NCBI GenBank assembly: GCA_024449915.1
Contig: JAMZAV010000103.1
Location: 496,001-560,000, forward strand
DNA from: Sweltsa coloradensis
Taxonomy: Eukaryota; Arthropoda; Insecta; Plecoptera; Chloroperlidae
Direction: 5' to 3'
Length of the DNA: 64,000 nucleotides
Shown in pieces: positions 1-11,088 of the stretch. Position numbers and translations under genes: made by a program. Each line of letters opens with the position of its first letter. The stretch's first letter is position 1. Below the pieces are notes generated by a model that saw nothing but the letters and a program-made list of their open reading frames with translations, had not been told where the DNA came from and did not search any database.

Positions 1-950
1 ATAGAAACATGTACAACCCTTTGAGACTAAGAATGTTTGATCAAGCCATCATTTATGCGATTCTCTCATCTGTTAATCACCTAAAACCTCTACCAAATAA
101 GCAATGTAAAGTAGCCTAAGAGACCTGCCACCACTAATAATTTATCTACCCTCATCGGGATTATAGTCCGAAGTGGTCTGCAATCCCTTAACAAAAGCCA
201 CCCCTCGTGTGGGTAAACACTGTGCTATTGATACGCTCTTCTGCATTGTCCAATTAGGCTATTGTTCCGTACACGCGATCACTTTTCAATTATGCTGCAA
301 GCTGCGAGTACGAGTACTGCCGATTGTTAACGAGTATGATCGAGTGTAAACACGTCTCCATCGCATTCCCCCCTTTGAGCACGACATTCATCCCCTCTGA
401 CCGTATGTCTCCGCAGTCTGCACATAGGACCGACTACACGAATGAATCCGCCAGACTCCCATGTACTTATAGCGAAGTTCGTGATGGGAGAGTTCCATTA
501 ATACTAATGTAAATTTATTTTTTAATTAATCTATAATGTTGTGTTGTTACTTTGTTTAGTAGGTTGCTATAGACACTAATTGTGAATGGAGCTATCAGCT
601 ATGCCCTTTCCTAGCAACTTAAGAACGCATTTTGTATGCGTTAAATATAGCCGTGTATATTAGTCGACGAGTGTTTTAAACAACTCCGAGGTCTATATTT
701 TTAGCACTTGTGTAAATTTTCTCCACCATCATACACTGACACAAATAAATTTAATAAATAAAATATTCGGGAATTATGTATTACTTTCTCATAGGCTTTT
801 ATTACTCCGATAAAAATTGTGGAATGCTTTTTGCAACACCCCCACCGATATCACTCGTACACGCGCACTACCACTGAAGAAATCATAGATTTATTTCCGG
901 AAATTTACTGCTTAATTTTATTTTGTTTTTTGTTTTTCAAAACAAGTTTA
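1..950. other. No gene recognised
   Basis: Only short chance ORFs are present. I see no splice-flanked coding signal, no repeat shared with the rest of the window and no RNA gene. The last 100 bases lead into a truncated LINE. Confidence 0.6.
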
Positions 951-954
951 GCGT

Positions 955-1925
955 TTAGCTATGACTTAAATACATTAATTGAAATACTAAATAGAGAATT
1001 AAGACTAGTAACTGAATGGATGTCTGGCGATAATCTCAAATTAAATATTGATAAATGTAAATACATGATCATATCTACCAATGCTAAGTTAAAAAGACTG
1101 GGTGTAAATACTAATAAGATAGAATTATATGGTGAAGTGATCGAACAGGTCACTGAAATGAAATATTTAGGATTTGTTATTGATAATGAACTTAAGTTTG
1201 ATAAACATATAAAATATATGGGTAAAAAAATTAGTAAAAAGATAGGATTTTTGGACGCATAGGTAAGTCCTTGTCTATGTGGTCTAAACAACTAGTTTAT
1301 AACACTATTATTCAGCCTCAATTTGACTACTGTGCCACACTGTTATTGTTAGCTAATAAATCAGACCTGTCTCTTTTACAAAAACTTCAGAATAGAGGAA
1401 TGCGTATTATAATAGGATGTTACAAATATACACCAATATGTGCAATGCTCACTTACTTGGATTTTATGAATGTTGAAGAAAGGGTGCACTATTTGTCCTT
1501 AATCTTTATTTACAAAATGTTAAACAATATGCTGCCTGAATATTTAAAATGTAAAGTTGTTATGGTAAAAGATATACATTCACACAACACCAGGGCATGT
1601 TTTAATAATAATGTGTATATTGAATTTAGGGGCAAAAGCGCATCAATGAAGTCGTTATTTGTGAAGGGTATTAAACTTTATAATAAACTACCAAATAACA
1701 TTAGGGAATCTGACAATGTTGGATCTTTTAAAAGAAAATGTAAATATTATATTATGAAAGGTAAATACATCTGATTGTTATTATTTTGTGAAGGGTCAGG
1801 GCTATACATTTGATAGTGTTGATTATGTCTGATTGTTCTATTATTAAGAATGTATAAAGCATATTATGTTCTGTATCGATAATAATAGCTGAACTCAGCT
1901 AATAATAAACGATTATTATTAGTAA
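955..1925 (+). mobile_element. 5'-truncated non-LTR retrotransposon (LINE), 3' part
   Basis: The element keeps the end of the reverse transcriptase region, the ORF2 C-terminus and a short 3' UTR. Homology seems to start near 955, just after the position where the catalytic FADD motif would lie, so most of the element is missing, as is usual for incomplete target-primed insertions. The 3' UTR ends with a small hairpin (AGCTGAACTCAGCT, about 1888-1901) followed by AATAATAAA-type sequence. The exact 3' boundary is uncertain. The sequence style fits the Jockey/CR1 superfamily, but I cannot assign a clade by eye. Confidence 0.85.
958..1774 (+). pseudogene. Reverse transcriptase C-terminal fragment of LINE ORF2, one frameshift
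   Basis: Two adjoining reading frames read as one RT tail. The first (to 1262) has the thumb-side signature with NIDKCKYMIIST followed by MKYLGFVID and KKISKKIGFL. The second (1271-1774) has TIIQPQFDYCATLL, LQKLQNRGMRIIIG and a C-terminal IKLYNKLPNNIRE block typical of Jockey/CR1-like ORF2 ends. The frame changes once, around 1253-1262, consistent with loss of a single base; no other in-frame stop was seen, so the copy is fairly young. The catalytic palm motifs are absent because of 5' truncation, so no active enzyme is encoded. Confidence 0.88.
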
Positions 1926-2186
1926 GCACTACACGATCCTACGGCATTTAAGTTGAAAATCATAGTTTTATTTATAAATTACTCGAAAAATTGTCATGCT
2001 TCAATTACAAAATTGCATACAATCTTAGATCAATATTTGCTAAATATTTGCTTAATTTTTAGTAATATTTTATTTTTGAAAATTGTTTGCGTCTTAGGTC
2101 AACAGAATCTCAAGCTCTTTGATGACAACCCTCTCTTAACCCCCACCCCGCCCCTTAGAATCAATTTGTATGCGTGGTGTTCTGAT

Positions 2187-2444
2187 TCAACCCTCTAAAG
2201 CAGATGCACAGGTGCCTGTTGTCGCTGTGTTGCCACCACGTGACCTATATTCACTCGTGTCTTCGGATTTGTAATTAGATGAATACGACTTCGAAGACGT
2301 AACACTAGCGGTGGGCGCGGATAATGCCCGAGCCTTCTGTTTCTTGTCTGGGGCCCATATGTCGTCTGCCGACCGCCCGGCCGCCTTCAAACTAGCCCGC
2401 ACCCTCTCATCTCATTTGATATGCTTCCAGTCAGATTCCCTCAT
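2187..2444 (-). pseudogene. Coding-looking fragment of unknown protein with an internal TGA
   Basis: The minus strand has a 71-codon open frame, GC-richer than its surroundings, with compositionally protein-like sequence rich in Ser, Lys, Arg and Ala (for example KKQKARALSAPTASVTSSK). The same frame continues upstream of an in-frame TGA at 2412-2414 through plausible protein sequence (MRESDWKHIK) to an ATG at 2442-2444. The TGA could be a CGA codon mutated by CpG decay, or the ORF may simply start below it. A branch-like CTAAT and an AG lie just upstream, so an exon is also possible. I do not recognise the protein; chance ORF remains a real alternative. Confidence 0.3.
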
Positions 2445-3860
2445 TGTTATTAGGAAATTAATGTTATATGTTTTTGGAAGGTAGAGTTTTTAAGTAATTT
2501 GTACCAAATCAAGGTCATCTCATAATGACACAGGCTAGATATAAATATGTGAGGCAGCAATAAAACACGTGTGGTGATTGTAATAATTAGTTTTGTTTTA
2601 CGAATTGATGTCGAAATACAAAAAATCTCTGGATACATTCACAAACTGCTTGCCAAGAGTATAGCCAAACAAAGGTAATATAAAAGTAAGTTAAGATGTA
2701 ACGACACGTTAAGATTAGTTTGTTATAATGCACAGTAAGTAGTTTGTTGTAATATTAATGTAATTTCCGCCCTCAAAGGGAGAAATTTTGGTTGTTAAAA
2801 TTAACAAATGGTCAGTTGTTATATCTTTGGCATAGATGAATCTGTGAAATGAAGGTTAAACAAACAATCGTTTCCAAGAATAGAATGTACTCAAATTTAT
2901 TTTTATCACCATATTACTCAAGACATAAATTATTTAAATAATTTGTGTTCCCTTAATAGATGTATTATCATATCAGAGTCGAATACGCTGTGGTTTAAAG
3001 TAAGCTACGGAAGTATAATATAGTATATAGGTTTGAATAAGCTATCTTATTCGATGATTTCAGATACTAATTAAGCCGCATCGATCTCAATACAAACATT
3101 CTTAAAACTATAAACGCGCATTAAAATTAGTTACTTCAGTACAAAGTGAAGAGCAGTTATATCAAGGTAACTACAACTATAAACCTTGACAATTACTGTT
3201 TGAACTTAAATGAGTTGTAATAATATAACTAAATAATGTACTTGTCATATGTAATTATTTGTTCCGAGACGTTTTACGACCGCATAGCACTTGATCTCAT
3301 TGCCGCCCCCACCCACCTCTTCTGAAGGTAGCGCACTTACTACGACGGTATGTGCAGACCACTTGTGCTCAGACTATTTCTGCTATTACTAAACGCGTGT
3401 ATAAAAATCATCTAACACGTTTAGCCGACACGACCATCGGTTCTAATTTGTCGTGGTTTGTGGTGGACTAACGTTTACGATCCATTAGGCTGATAAACAT
3501 TGTTTTAAGCTACTGACTCAAGAGCTAGCTGGTAAAGATACAAGTGCCAACCATAGCTCATATTAGAGATTCTATAATGAAGCTTGTAACATAAAATTAG
3601 AATTCGATTTGCAACAAGGCAATCTTTCGACAAAGAGAGCAAATACAAATTAAAAATTATGCAATATAACTTAAGTTTGACGAAGAGTAAAAACTGCTTT
3701 TAGTGCTCGAACCCAGGTATTCTACTTGCGTGGTGGGCTCTATCTTGAATATTAGACCACCCGGGATAGCACCGATGCTAGGAGATCAGGGTTCGAGAGC
3801 AGTTAGGAACAGCAAGGTAACTTGTTGCCATAACATTACAGCAATCCGATCAGAACAGAA
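2445..3860. other. No gene recognised
   Basis: AT-rich sequence with short chance ORFs. The only structure noticed is an inverted pair of GGTTCGAG-like B-box words (about 3702-3716 and 3786-3801), possibly decayed SINE heads. Confidence 0.5.
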
Positions 3861-4269
3861 GTGTGGCTCGTTGGTCTTGTTGTTAGCGTATCTGCTTCCA
3901 ATGCAGAAGGTCCAGGGGTCCATTCACCGCCAAAGTCAAAAGGTTTTTAGCTTCTAATTTGGACTTAAGTCCATCAGTTCTTGTCTTAGGAAGTTTCCGT
4001 ATAGCAACGAAGCACATAATAAATTCAGAGTTGTTCTGAATCGGCCTGTTGATCTGGCGTTAAGTCCGCGGTTCGCACTGTCCATATCACCGATTGCTAT
4101 ATTTCCTATTTTAAAAAAATCGATCTTTGGTTGGTTATCGCTCACTCGTCGATTGCGTCGGGGCCTACAGGGTTGGCTTGGTCGCTTTGATTTAAAGTCC
4201 CCCACTGAAAATCAGTTATATAACTGAGTGGGTAGACTCTAAATAAAATTTATTTATTTATTTATTTAT
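3861..4269 (+). mobile_element. tRNA-derived SINE, family alpha, copy 1 (full length)
   Basis: The 5' head is tRNA-like: a degenerate A-box around 3868-3890, an anticodon-arm-like TCTGC...GCAGA stem, and a decayed B-box (GGTCCAGGGGTCCATTC). The body is shared with copies at 24838, 28905 and 32600. The 3' end is the family hallmark: CCCACTGAAAATCAG, then the palindrome CAGTTATATAACTG, then GTGGGTAGACTCTAAATAAA, then a TTTA-rich tail. SINEs are transcribed by RNA polymerase III and moved by a LINE reverse transcriptase; the tail resembles the LINE end at 58 kb. Confidence 0.85.
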
Positions 4270-4320
4270 AACATTTGGACATTATAGTTGTAAAAATATG
4301 ACAACTCATTAACCCGGAAA

Positions 4321-4464
4321 CTATTATTACAAAATTACTCACTGAACAATAACCTGGGCTACTTACTTTAAAATGTTTTGATATTTCGCAGACTGGCATG
4401 GAGGTTACCTGAAGAAGGAGACGGAGCCCAGGTTATAGTTCAGTGAGTGATTTCGTAATATTAT
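4321..4464. mobile_element. Small inverted-repeat element (MITE-like)
   Basis: Two arms of about 40 bp (4321-4360 and 4425-4464) are inverted copies with some mismatches; the best-conserved core is CACTGAAC followed by ATAACCTGGGCT, pairing in register. They enclose about 64 bp. A 12-bp direct repeat ATTATAGTTGTA occurs at 4281-4292 and 4460-4471, but it does not sit symmetrically at the arm ends, so I do not call it a target duplication. No coding capacity. Confidence 0.6.
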
Positions 4465-4471
4465 AGTTGTA

Positions 4472-5379
4472 CTTTCAATTTGAAACAAATGGTTAGTGTG
4501 TCCATGGCAGTTCTGCCTGTAGTATGAGACGACTCAAAATTAATGACCGCCGCCGCATGATATGTGTAGTCAAGTGTATCGCTAAACAAAACATAATATG
4601 ACAGATTTTACATGAATTAAAAGTTTATGAGAAATGTACTTAGACGAATTCATAATATTGATAAGCATAACCGACAGTTTGTTTTCATGAGTAAGAAAAT
4701 GATGTATTGCGTTAGCAATAATAAGTTCCATTCTATGAACTTGTGATAAAATGTTACCATTCTCATACTTTAACTAATTCATAGTTTAGAAAAATTGTGT
4801 CTGTGCACTTCAATTTTAATTTTTCAAGTATTTATTCACTCACATAATATTTCAGCGCCTATCTTGTAAAAACGTTGCAAAACACATACACATCCAAGCT
4901 AAGGGCCATTATTTATTAAAAATGTATTTGTTAAAAAAACAACCATTACTCTATACCAGGATGTTATTACTTGTGGTATTATTATTTATTCAGCTAGTCG
5001 CAGGCAGGCACTTGATCTTCAGAGCTGAGCACGCGTGTTTGGCCCTCCAGTGGCCATCTGTTGTGCGAAGGAGCGGGTAACTGATCTCCCCCCCCCCAAC
5101 ACTCCCGTCACAACCCCGACCTGCTAAAAACCTAATATCAGGTCTACAGGTCTAAGGTTACTACTTCTTTTTTAACAAGGGCAAAGTTTTACAATCTTAA
5201 TTATTGTAGTTGCATAAACAACCAATATTTTTTAAAAGTGAAATTTGAATGCAGTTTTGCAGTTATTATATACCGATCATTAAACGGCAGAACAAACGTT
5301 TTTAAAATTATAGTTTGTCATTTAAATACAAGAGAGAGATTTTTTACAAGTATGTAATTTTACATTTTAAAACATCATA
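4472..5379. other. No gene recognised
   Basis: AT-rich DNA with a short poly-C run at about 5088-5097 in a small GC-richer patch (5030-5120). Nothing else supported. Confidence 0.5.
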
Positions 5380-6031
5380 TTAAAGGGGTATTTAACCGCT
5401 AAACTCAAAAAATATATTTCATTCAGGCTAATTAGTAATGAATTTAGCAATTAACAGAAAAATTATTGGGGCCACCATGACCTCCCAAAAAATTGTCAAA
5501 CATAATATTTTTAGAGCTAAGTCCCATCGACAAAAATCTCCCATAAGAAATAACATGGGGACGATCTTTATGCTCCGTGACCTTGGAGGATTTTGATCCA
5601 AAAATATATTGGCCATTATTGACGTACTCTACAGCCTTTTCTGTAAATTCTCTATATTTTGTTTTGTAATTTGGGCAAATAGTTCGGTCAAAATATGCTG
5701 ATTACCAAGATGGGGTGTGATTTTGGAATGCATATTTTTGCGTGTTTGAGGGTATATTTGGGCACAGTTTCAAGACACGATGTTATAAAGGGGCATTTTA
5801 GATTGGTACTATGCTCTTGAATCTACGTGGACCAAAAAAGAAGCAGGTTAAAGCCGATTTAAGAAATTTCCCAAAACACCAATTTTCGCAAATTTCTGGA
5901 TCAAAAAAATTAAAAAAATTCGTGTTAAATCACAGTTACAAGATATGATTTTTTAAACGGTCATTAAAGTGTAGTATTGCGCTATAGATCACGTGGTAAA
6001 AAATAATTTTTGGGGTTTTTAGCCCCTTTAA
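5380..6031 (-). mobile_element. 650-bp TTAA-flanked non-autonomous DNA transposon, copy 1
   Basis: This copy is inverted relative to those at 20341 and 41465 and matches them along its full length. Each end is TTAA followed by AGGGG, with a further imperfect inverted repeat (AGGGGCTAAAAACC against AGGGGTATTTAACC). Flanks beyond TTAA differ between the three copies, so TTAA is the likely target duplication, as in piggyBac and Kolobok superfamilies. No long ORF runs through it; the short ORFs are not shared intact by the copies. Non-autonomous derivative is the simplest reading. Confidence 0.85.
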
Positions 6032-8872
6032 CGTATTATCCAAGATGCGGCACAAGTTTAATGCAAGAGGGTATCGCAGTATTCTTCGAAACTATATATT
6101 TAACTTTATTTTTTTTAATTGTTGATCAATTTTATTTTAGCAATAATTGTAAAGTTAATATATCGCATGTGTATTCTATTAATTTAGCATTTTAAATTTG
6201 AACATTTATTCCGAGTCGTGAGACAATAGCTTTGGCTGCAAGTATACCAAAAGAACAGTGTTTTATTTTTTTTTAATCATTGACGAATTCATACATCGTA
6301 AAATAAAATCTACTCCATTACTATATGAGTTGTGTCACAGAAAGAGATTATAATTGAAATATAAGGAAATTCGGACCACTAACAATGACAGCATATGGGT
6401 CCCACACCACACCTTAAACCATGGTTAAACCATCAAGGGAATATTTATAATCGTACGAATCAAGTGTGTACTCAGAAAAAATGTAGGTATAATACGGTAC
6501 GCATAAAAGTGGAGAAGTTCAATTTGATAATTCCAAGAATGTGGGACACGTTTCACAACTGAAATTATGAACACGTCGCATGAAGAAGCGACCGAAATAT
6601 CCAATTCTTAGTAAACACATTCCTGGACCCAGAAAATGTTTGGCTCTGGGTGGTATATAAGGTCGCCATGAATGAATAGTGTTCACAGCCCTTATGAAAT
6701 GTGATTGAGCTATCAAAGGAAGCCGTGGCTTACACTGATTGTCTATCAGAGGTAATCATAAGCTAGGAGATCCGCGTTCACCCCTACAGTTAGTGTAAAT
6801 TACACGCTTAGAAGAATCTATTTCTAAATATTATCTACCGCAGATCACACACACAAAACTGAGATTACAACCCTTACAGGTTACTGCAGCCTCTGGGTTT
6901 TGGAACTCGCGACATTTTGGTTCGTTTATTTGGAATTAGAGAACGCCTTGGTAGGTCTCTATGCGCTTTCGTTCCCATATTACACGTTGATGGCGTATTA
7001 ATGGTGCTAAAATACGAACAAGTGCTTCCGGTATACGACCGCGAATTGTTGGATAGAAGGTGTAAGGTTAGGCGGTGGAAAAATACACCAAAATTATAGA
7101 GAGAGTTTCAATTTTGGACAACGTCTACGATTTCCTGTGCTATTAGGTTCGCGGCTGTCAACTGATCGCCACTATGTTTTCAACCCTTTTCAATTTATAA
7201 AGGTCGATTTTGGAAACTTCTTCTTGGGAATTCATAGATTTACCCGTGATTTAGAAATCTGTTTTTAGTGCTAATTAGTTAAAATAAACTTACATTTGTT
7301 GAGCCCGTCTAGACGATGAGAGTCCACGATCCAGACGTGAATAATTAGGGTTTCTGTAGTGACCTCACAGCCAGCACGAGACCGTCTAGAAAACCATAGA
7401 GGCAATTTATATTTAAAACAGACAGTCTTGTGGGTGAAAGTATGGGAAACATGGAGAGTCGTAACTTGCTAAAATTGCTTTAATATATGTAAAAGGCAGC
7501 GTTTAAGTTCAGTCTTAAAATTGAATAGCATAAATATTATCCAGGACCTACATCATAGATGCTGCAGAACTAAGATAACTAATTTACTTGTATACACGCC
7601 TTGAAAACCCTCATCAACTCTCATTTACCATAAACTTAAAAATAAATATTTTTTGCATAAAATAACCGTTAAGAACGAACAAACGTTTCTCCTCGGGCAG
7701 AAATGTACCTTTAAAAACTATGCACGGATGAAACTCAACACCCTTTGTCTGTTACGTAGTACTTCCCTATGCAGTAGTCACAAATTATCCACTATTCATT
7801 TAGCGAAAATTTAAATTTTGATGAAATAATATTGTTAAACGTGCGCGCCTCGGGGTTTTTGTCTACATCTCTATTGAATAACCAGCGAGATTGTCTTGGT
7901 AATGTCAATAAGTAGTCTTGTTTGTCGTTATATGTTGCATTAACTAGATAATGATTGTAATACTATTCAAGACGAATGTGTTTTTATCCAGAACACAATG
8001 GGTGGGCTGGCATTAAAGTGTCGTTATAGTTCAACTAGGCAACAGCTACTGTGCATTCGCATACAAGAAATAAACCAAACAGATAATTTAATAAGCGAAT
8101 TGTGGATAAGTATAAGGACTCCTTCAATATAAGAAAACACCCGTCTTTCAACAACCTAATACTTAGTTCAGTAATGAGATGAGCACGATATTGTATTTCA
8201 TTAGGACGTTTGAAGTATCATATTTAAAACGCATTGTACATAATTTCTGAAAACTTATTTTAAGTGAGGTTCTATTGCGTGACTTAAACCTACTTTGCTC
8301 TATAACTAACTTTACGCTGTGGTATATTTTCAAGGACCAAAGTTTGTTTTGTTCAAATCGTGCATTTGATATATTAATACAATTTGCATCAAGTAGACGG
8401 ATGTAATGATATGTCATGTGTTCCATTGTGTTTATGTATAATTACAATATTTTACAAACGCCAAAAAATTTAAGGCCTCGTACGCCCAAGAATTGAAGAA
8501 AAATGGGTGAAAAGTTGATTTAAATGAAAGAGGGGTTTTACTATATACAGTAAACAGACGAACTTTTTAAACGTAGTTTTAAAATGGACGGAGCACAACT
8601 TCACAATTGAAACAATGAAACTATAAAACAAAACTAGCCAAGTGTAACAGTTAGAATTATGTGCTACGCTTTATTTTTATAATTTTTGTATTGTCATTCG
8701 TATCACGATTTTCTCTTCTGCTGGTACAAAACTCGTACTAGTACCGTCTAACCAAAAAAAATGATTGATATATACTTCGGTGCTTTGCTGTCATATTAGA
8801 GCCTCCATTTCATTAAGTCAAAATTTCAGCCATCATTCTTGCTTGGACTTTAAAGATATCGATCAAAGTATA
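6032..8872. other. No gene recognised
   Basis: About 2.8 kb of AT-rich DNA. One tRNA-like word (GCTAGGAGATCCGCGTTCACC near 6763-6783) resembles a decayed SINE B-box. No RT, transposase or host exon signal was found in either strand. Confidence 0.5.
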
Positions 8873-9003
8873 GGCGCTCCAGCTAAGAAGGAGTTGCGCG
8901 CGCTTTAACGGGTGAATTGTAGCCATTCAGCAGGCTCCAATTTAAAATAACGTCGCTGATTGCCGTCGAAAGCGCGCGCATCTCCTTCTTAGCGTGGAGC
9001 GCC
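8873..9003. mobile_element. 131-bp MITE with about 38-bp terminal inverted repeats
   Basis: The left arm begins GGCGCTCCAGCTAAGAAGG and continues through GCGCGCGCTTT; the right arm is its inverted copy with one extra base and few mismatches. The arms enclose about 55 bp. The GC-rich arms stand out from the surrounding AT-rich DNA. No clear target duplication: flanks read GTATA on the left and TTATG on the right. No second copy in this window, so the superfamily is unassigned. Confidence 0.75.
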
Positions 9004-10306
9004 TTATGATTCAACAACCTCAATTTTGCAATGTTGTACACCATTTTTGTTAAGCTAAATAAACAACAAAAACCTTCGACCAAAAACACAAGTTATACAA
9101 CATACTCAATGTAGTTTGTTCGCCTAGTTTTTCGCTCAATTGAGTCACAAACTCCACCTGAATCATGAACAGCACTTCCGGCCAACATACACTTGCAGAT
9201 TGTTCCTATCGTCATAAAGTGCAGGTGCGTCAAGCCTGAAGGCATCTCGTACTCATAAGTTCTAGACATAATATCAAGTAAATTAAGTCAAAACACGAAT
9301 ACGAAATAACGTGCAACTATTTTATAGCTTTGCACCTATAGTAATACGTACAATATATTTGGTTTTGCATTATATTGTTTATGAATAAAAGGGTAAGAAA
9401 TAAAATGCACTCGTGGTGCACGATCGGTGTTTAAACGAATTACCATGCACCTTAGGGCTTCAAAATACGAGACTTCATAAAAGGCGAATATAATACACGT
9501 GTATTAGTCATGTATTACACGCAAACCTACGATTGACAGCTGAGCGTAAAGAAGCGAAAAAATAACATTGCTAAATTGATAATTGAAAAGTTGTACCTCT
9601 TGAAATGTCATTGGCGAAGCCGAGATAAAAAAAAATAGCTAGACAGTATAAGCCTCATTTAACGCGTGCTTATGTAAGGTGTCTATTTGTATTCAGTCTC
9701 AAATGATGTATGCTTCTGTCAAGGTCAAGAGATCCAACTGGGTGCCATTCATCTTCGAGGCACCACACTCGTGTAGGTGTGTGAGTGTGTGAAGCTGCCA
9801 TACAGTTCCGTCTAGAGAGGACGCCAGTAGCTTTACATCATAATAGTTCCATAGTGATACACACAAAAACCGGAAGTTCGTATTGTCTAATCAACTGTAA
9901 ATCCTGTTTTCATGTTCATAATTTTGTCTTCTCGAACTTTTATGGTTGTCATTTCATAGGCGAACCCATTAAGGCTGGTGGTGACGTCAAGTATATTAGG
10001 GTTAAACGGTGTGACACTGACACGGCGGAATACAGTCTCCGAGCGGATATTGGCAAGACGAGACACTCTCGGGCATCGAGTGGGCTTCTCGCAGCTACTT
10101 CCGGTGTAACCGAAGACGCGGTCACGTGACTCTCGCGTGGACGGCGGTCGGAGAGTTTTAGGGAGTTTAGTCTTGTTTTCCACATCATCAACAATATTCA
10201 CAGCATCCTTCCGGTACGAGTAGTCAAGTCACTACGAACCACTGCTATCCGGACCACTTTTTGCGATTTAAAAGCTGATGCAATGGTAAAAAACAAAGCT
10301 TATGCT
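9004..10306. other. No gene recognised; GC-richer island near 9960-10160
   Basis: Mostly AT-rich. The 9960-10160 stretch is richer in CG and carries a full palindromic CRE-like site TGACGTCA at 9982-9989. It has overlapping ORFs on both strands (9785-10129 plus, 9887-10201 minus), which is more like low-stop GC-rich DNA than a gene. It could be a regulatory element or an unrecognised exon. Confidence 0.4.
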
Positions 10307-10688
10307 GGTATTCATTCTTTGAATGATGCTATCACAGATATTTAACAAGTAATACATATTATCTTTCAAAAAAATTATAATAAGACAATTTTAAAAATGT
10401 ATTCTTTAATAATTTAATGAAATTTAATTAAACTTTTAATTTTAATTTAATAATGCCCGTCGTGCATGTGTCACGTCTCACTAAACATTACCTCGGTTAC
10501 ACAAGTGTTTAATAACATCGTAATTTAAACAATGATTACATAGAATGGTTTTGGTGACCGTTGGAGCGAGTGGTGCAGAGTTCTATCACCATTAAAAGAG
10601 GACTTCTTCCAACCCGGCACCTCCACCAAAAGACTGTTTAATTCCGGGGGATTTTATATTTGTATGATAATTCGTCAATCTGTTGATT
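10307..10688 (+). repeat. Tandem duplication, unit 1 (382 bp)
   Basis: Starts GGTATTCATTCTTTGAATGA and ends TCGTCAATCTGTTGATT. The next unit follows directly and aligns across its whole length. It contains the word CCCGGCACCTCCACCA (about 10614-10629), which is also the inverted-repeat core of the element at 60263-61621. TTTTGGTG and CACCAAAA within the unit can pair as a hairpin. No coding frame. Confidence 0.85.
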
Positions 10689-11088
10689 GGTATTCATTCT
10701 TTGCATGATGCTATCACAGATATTTAACAAGTTATACATATTATCTTTCAAAAAAGTAATGTAAAAACAAATTATGATAAAGCAAACTTTAAAAAAATCT
10801 ATTTTTTTAAATTCAATCTAATTTAATTTAACTTTTAATTTAAATTTAATAATGTCCGTCGTGCATGTGTCATGTCTCACCAAACATGACTTCAGTTACA
10901 CGCGTGTTTATTAACATTTTCATTCCAACAATGATAATATAGAATGGTTTTGGTGACCGTTGGAGTGAGAGGTGCAGAAGTTCTATCACCATTCAAAGAA
11001 GACTTCTTCCAACCCGGCACCTCCACCAAAAGACTTTTTAATTCCGGAGAATTTTATATTCGTTTGATTCTTCGTCAATCTATTGATT
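10689..11088 (+). repeat. Tandem duplication, unit 2 (400 bp)
   Basis: Second direct copy of the preceding unit, differing by scattered substitutions and small indels in AT-rich runs, so the duplication is not very recent. It keeps the CCCGGCACCTCCACCA word and the hairpin-forming TTTTGGTG / CACCAAAA pair. Confidence 0.85.

Noticed and set aside
959..1291. 110-codon minus-strand ORF
   Set aside because: Antisense shadow of the first LINE RT fragment.
9785..10201. Overlapping ORFs of about 100 codons on both strands
   Set aside because: Both strands are open because the patch is GC-rich and poor in stops; no recognisable domains or splice sites.
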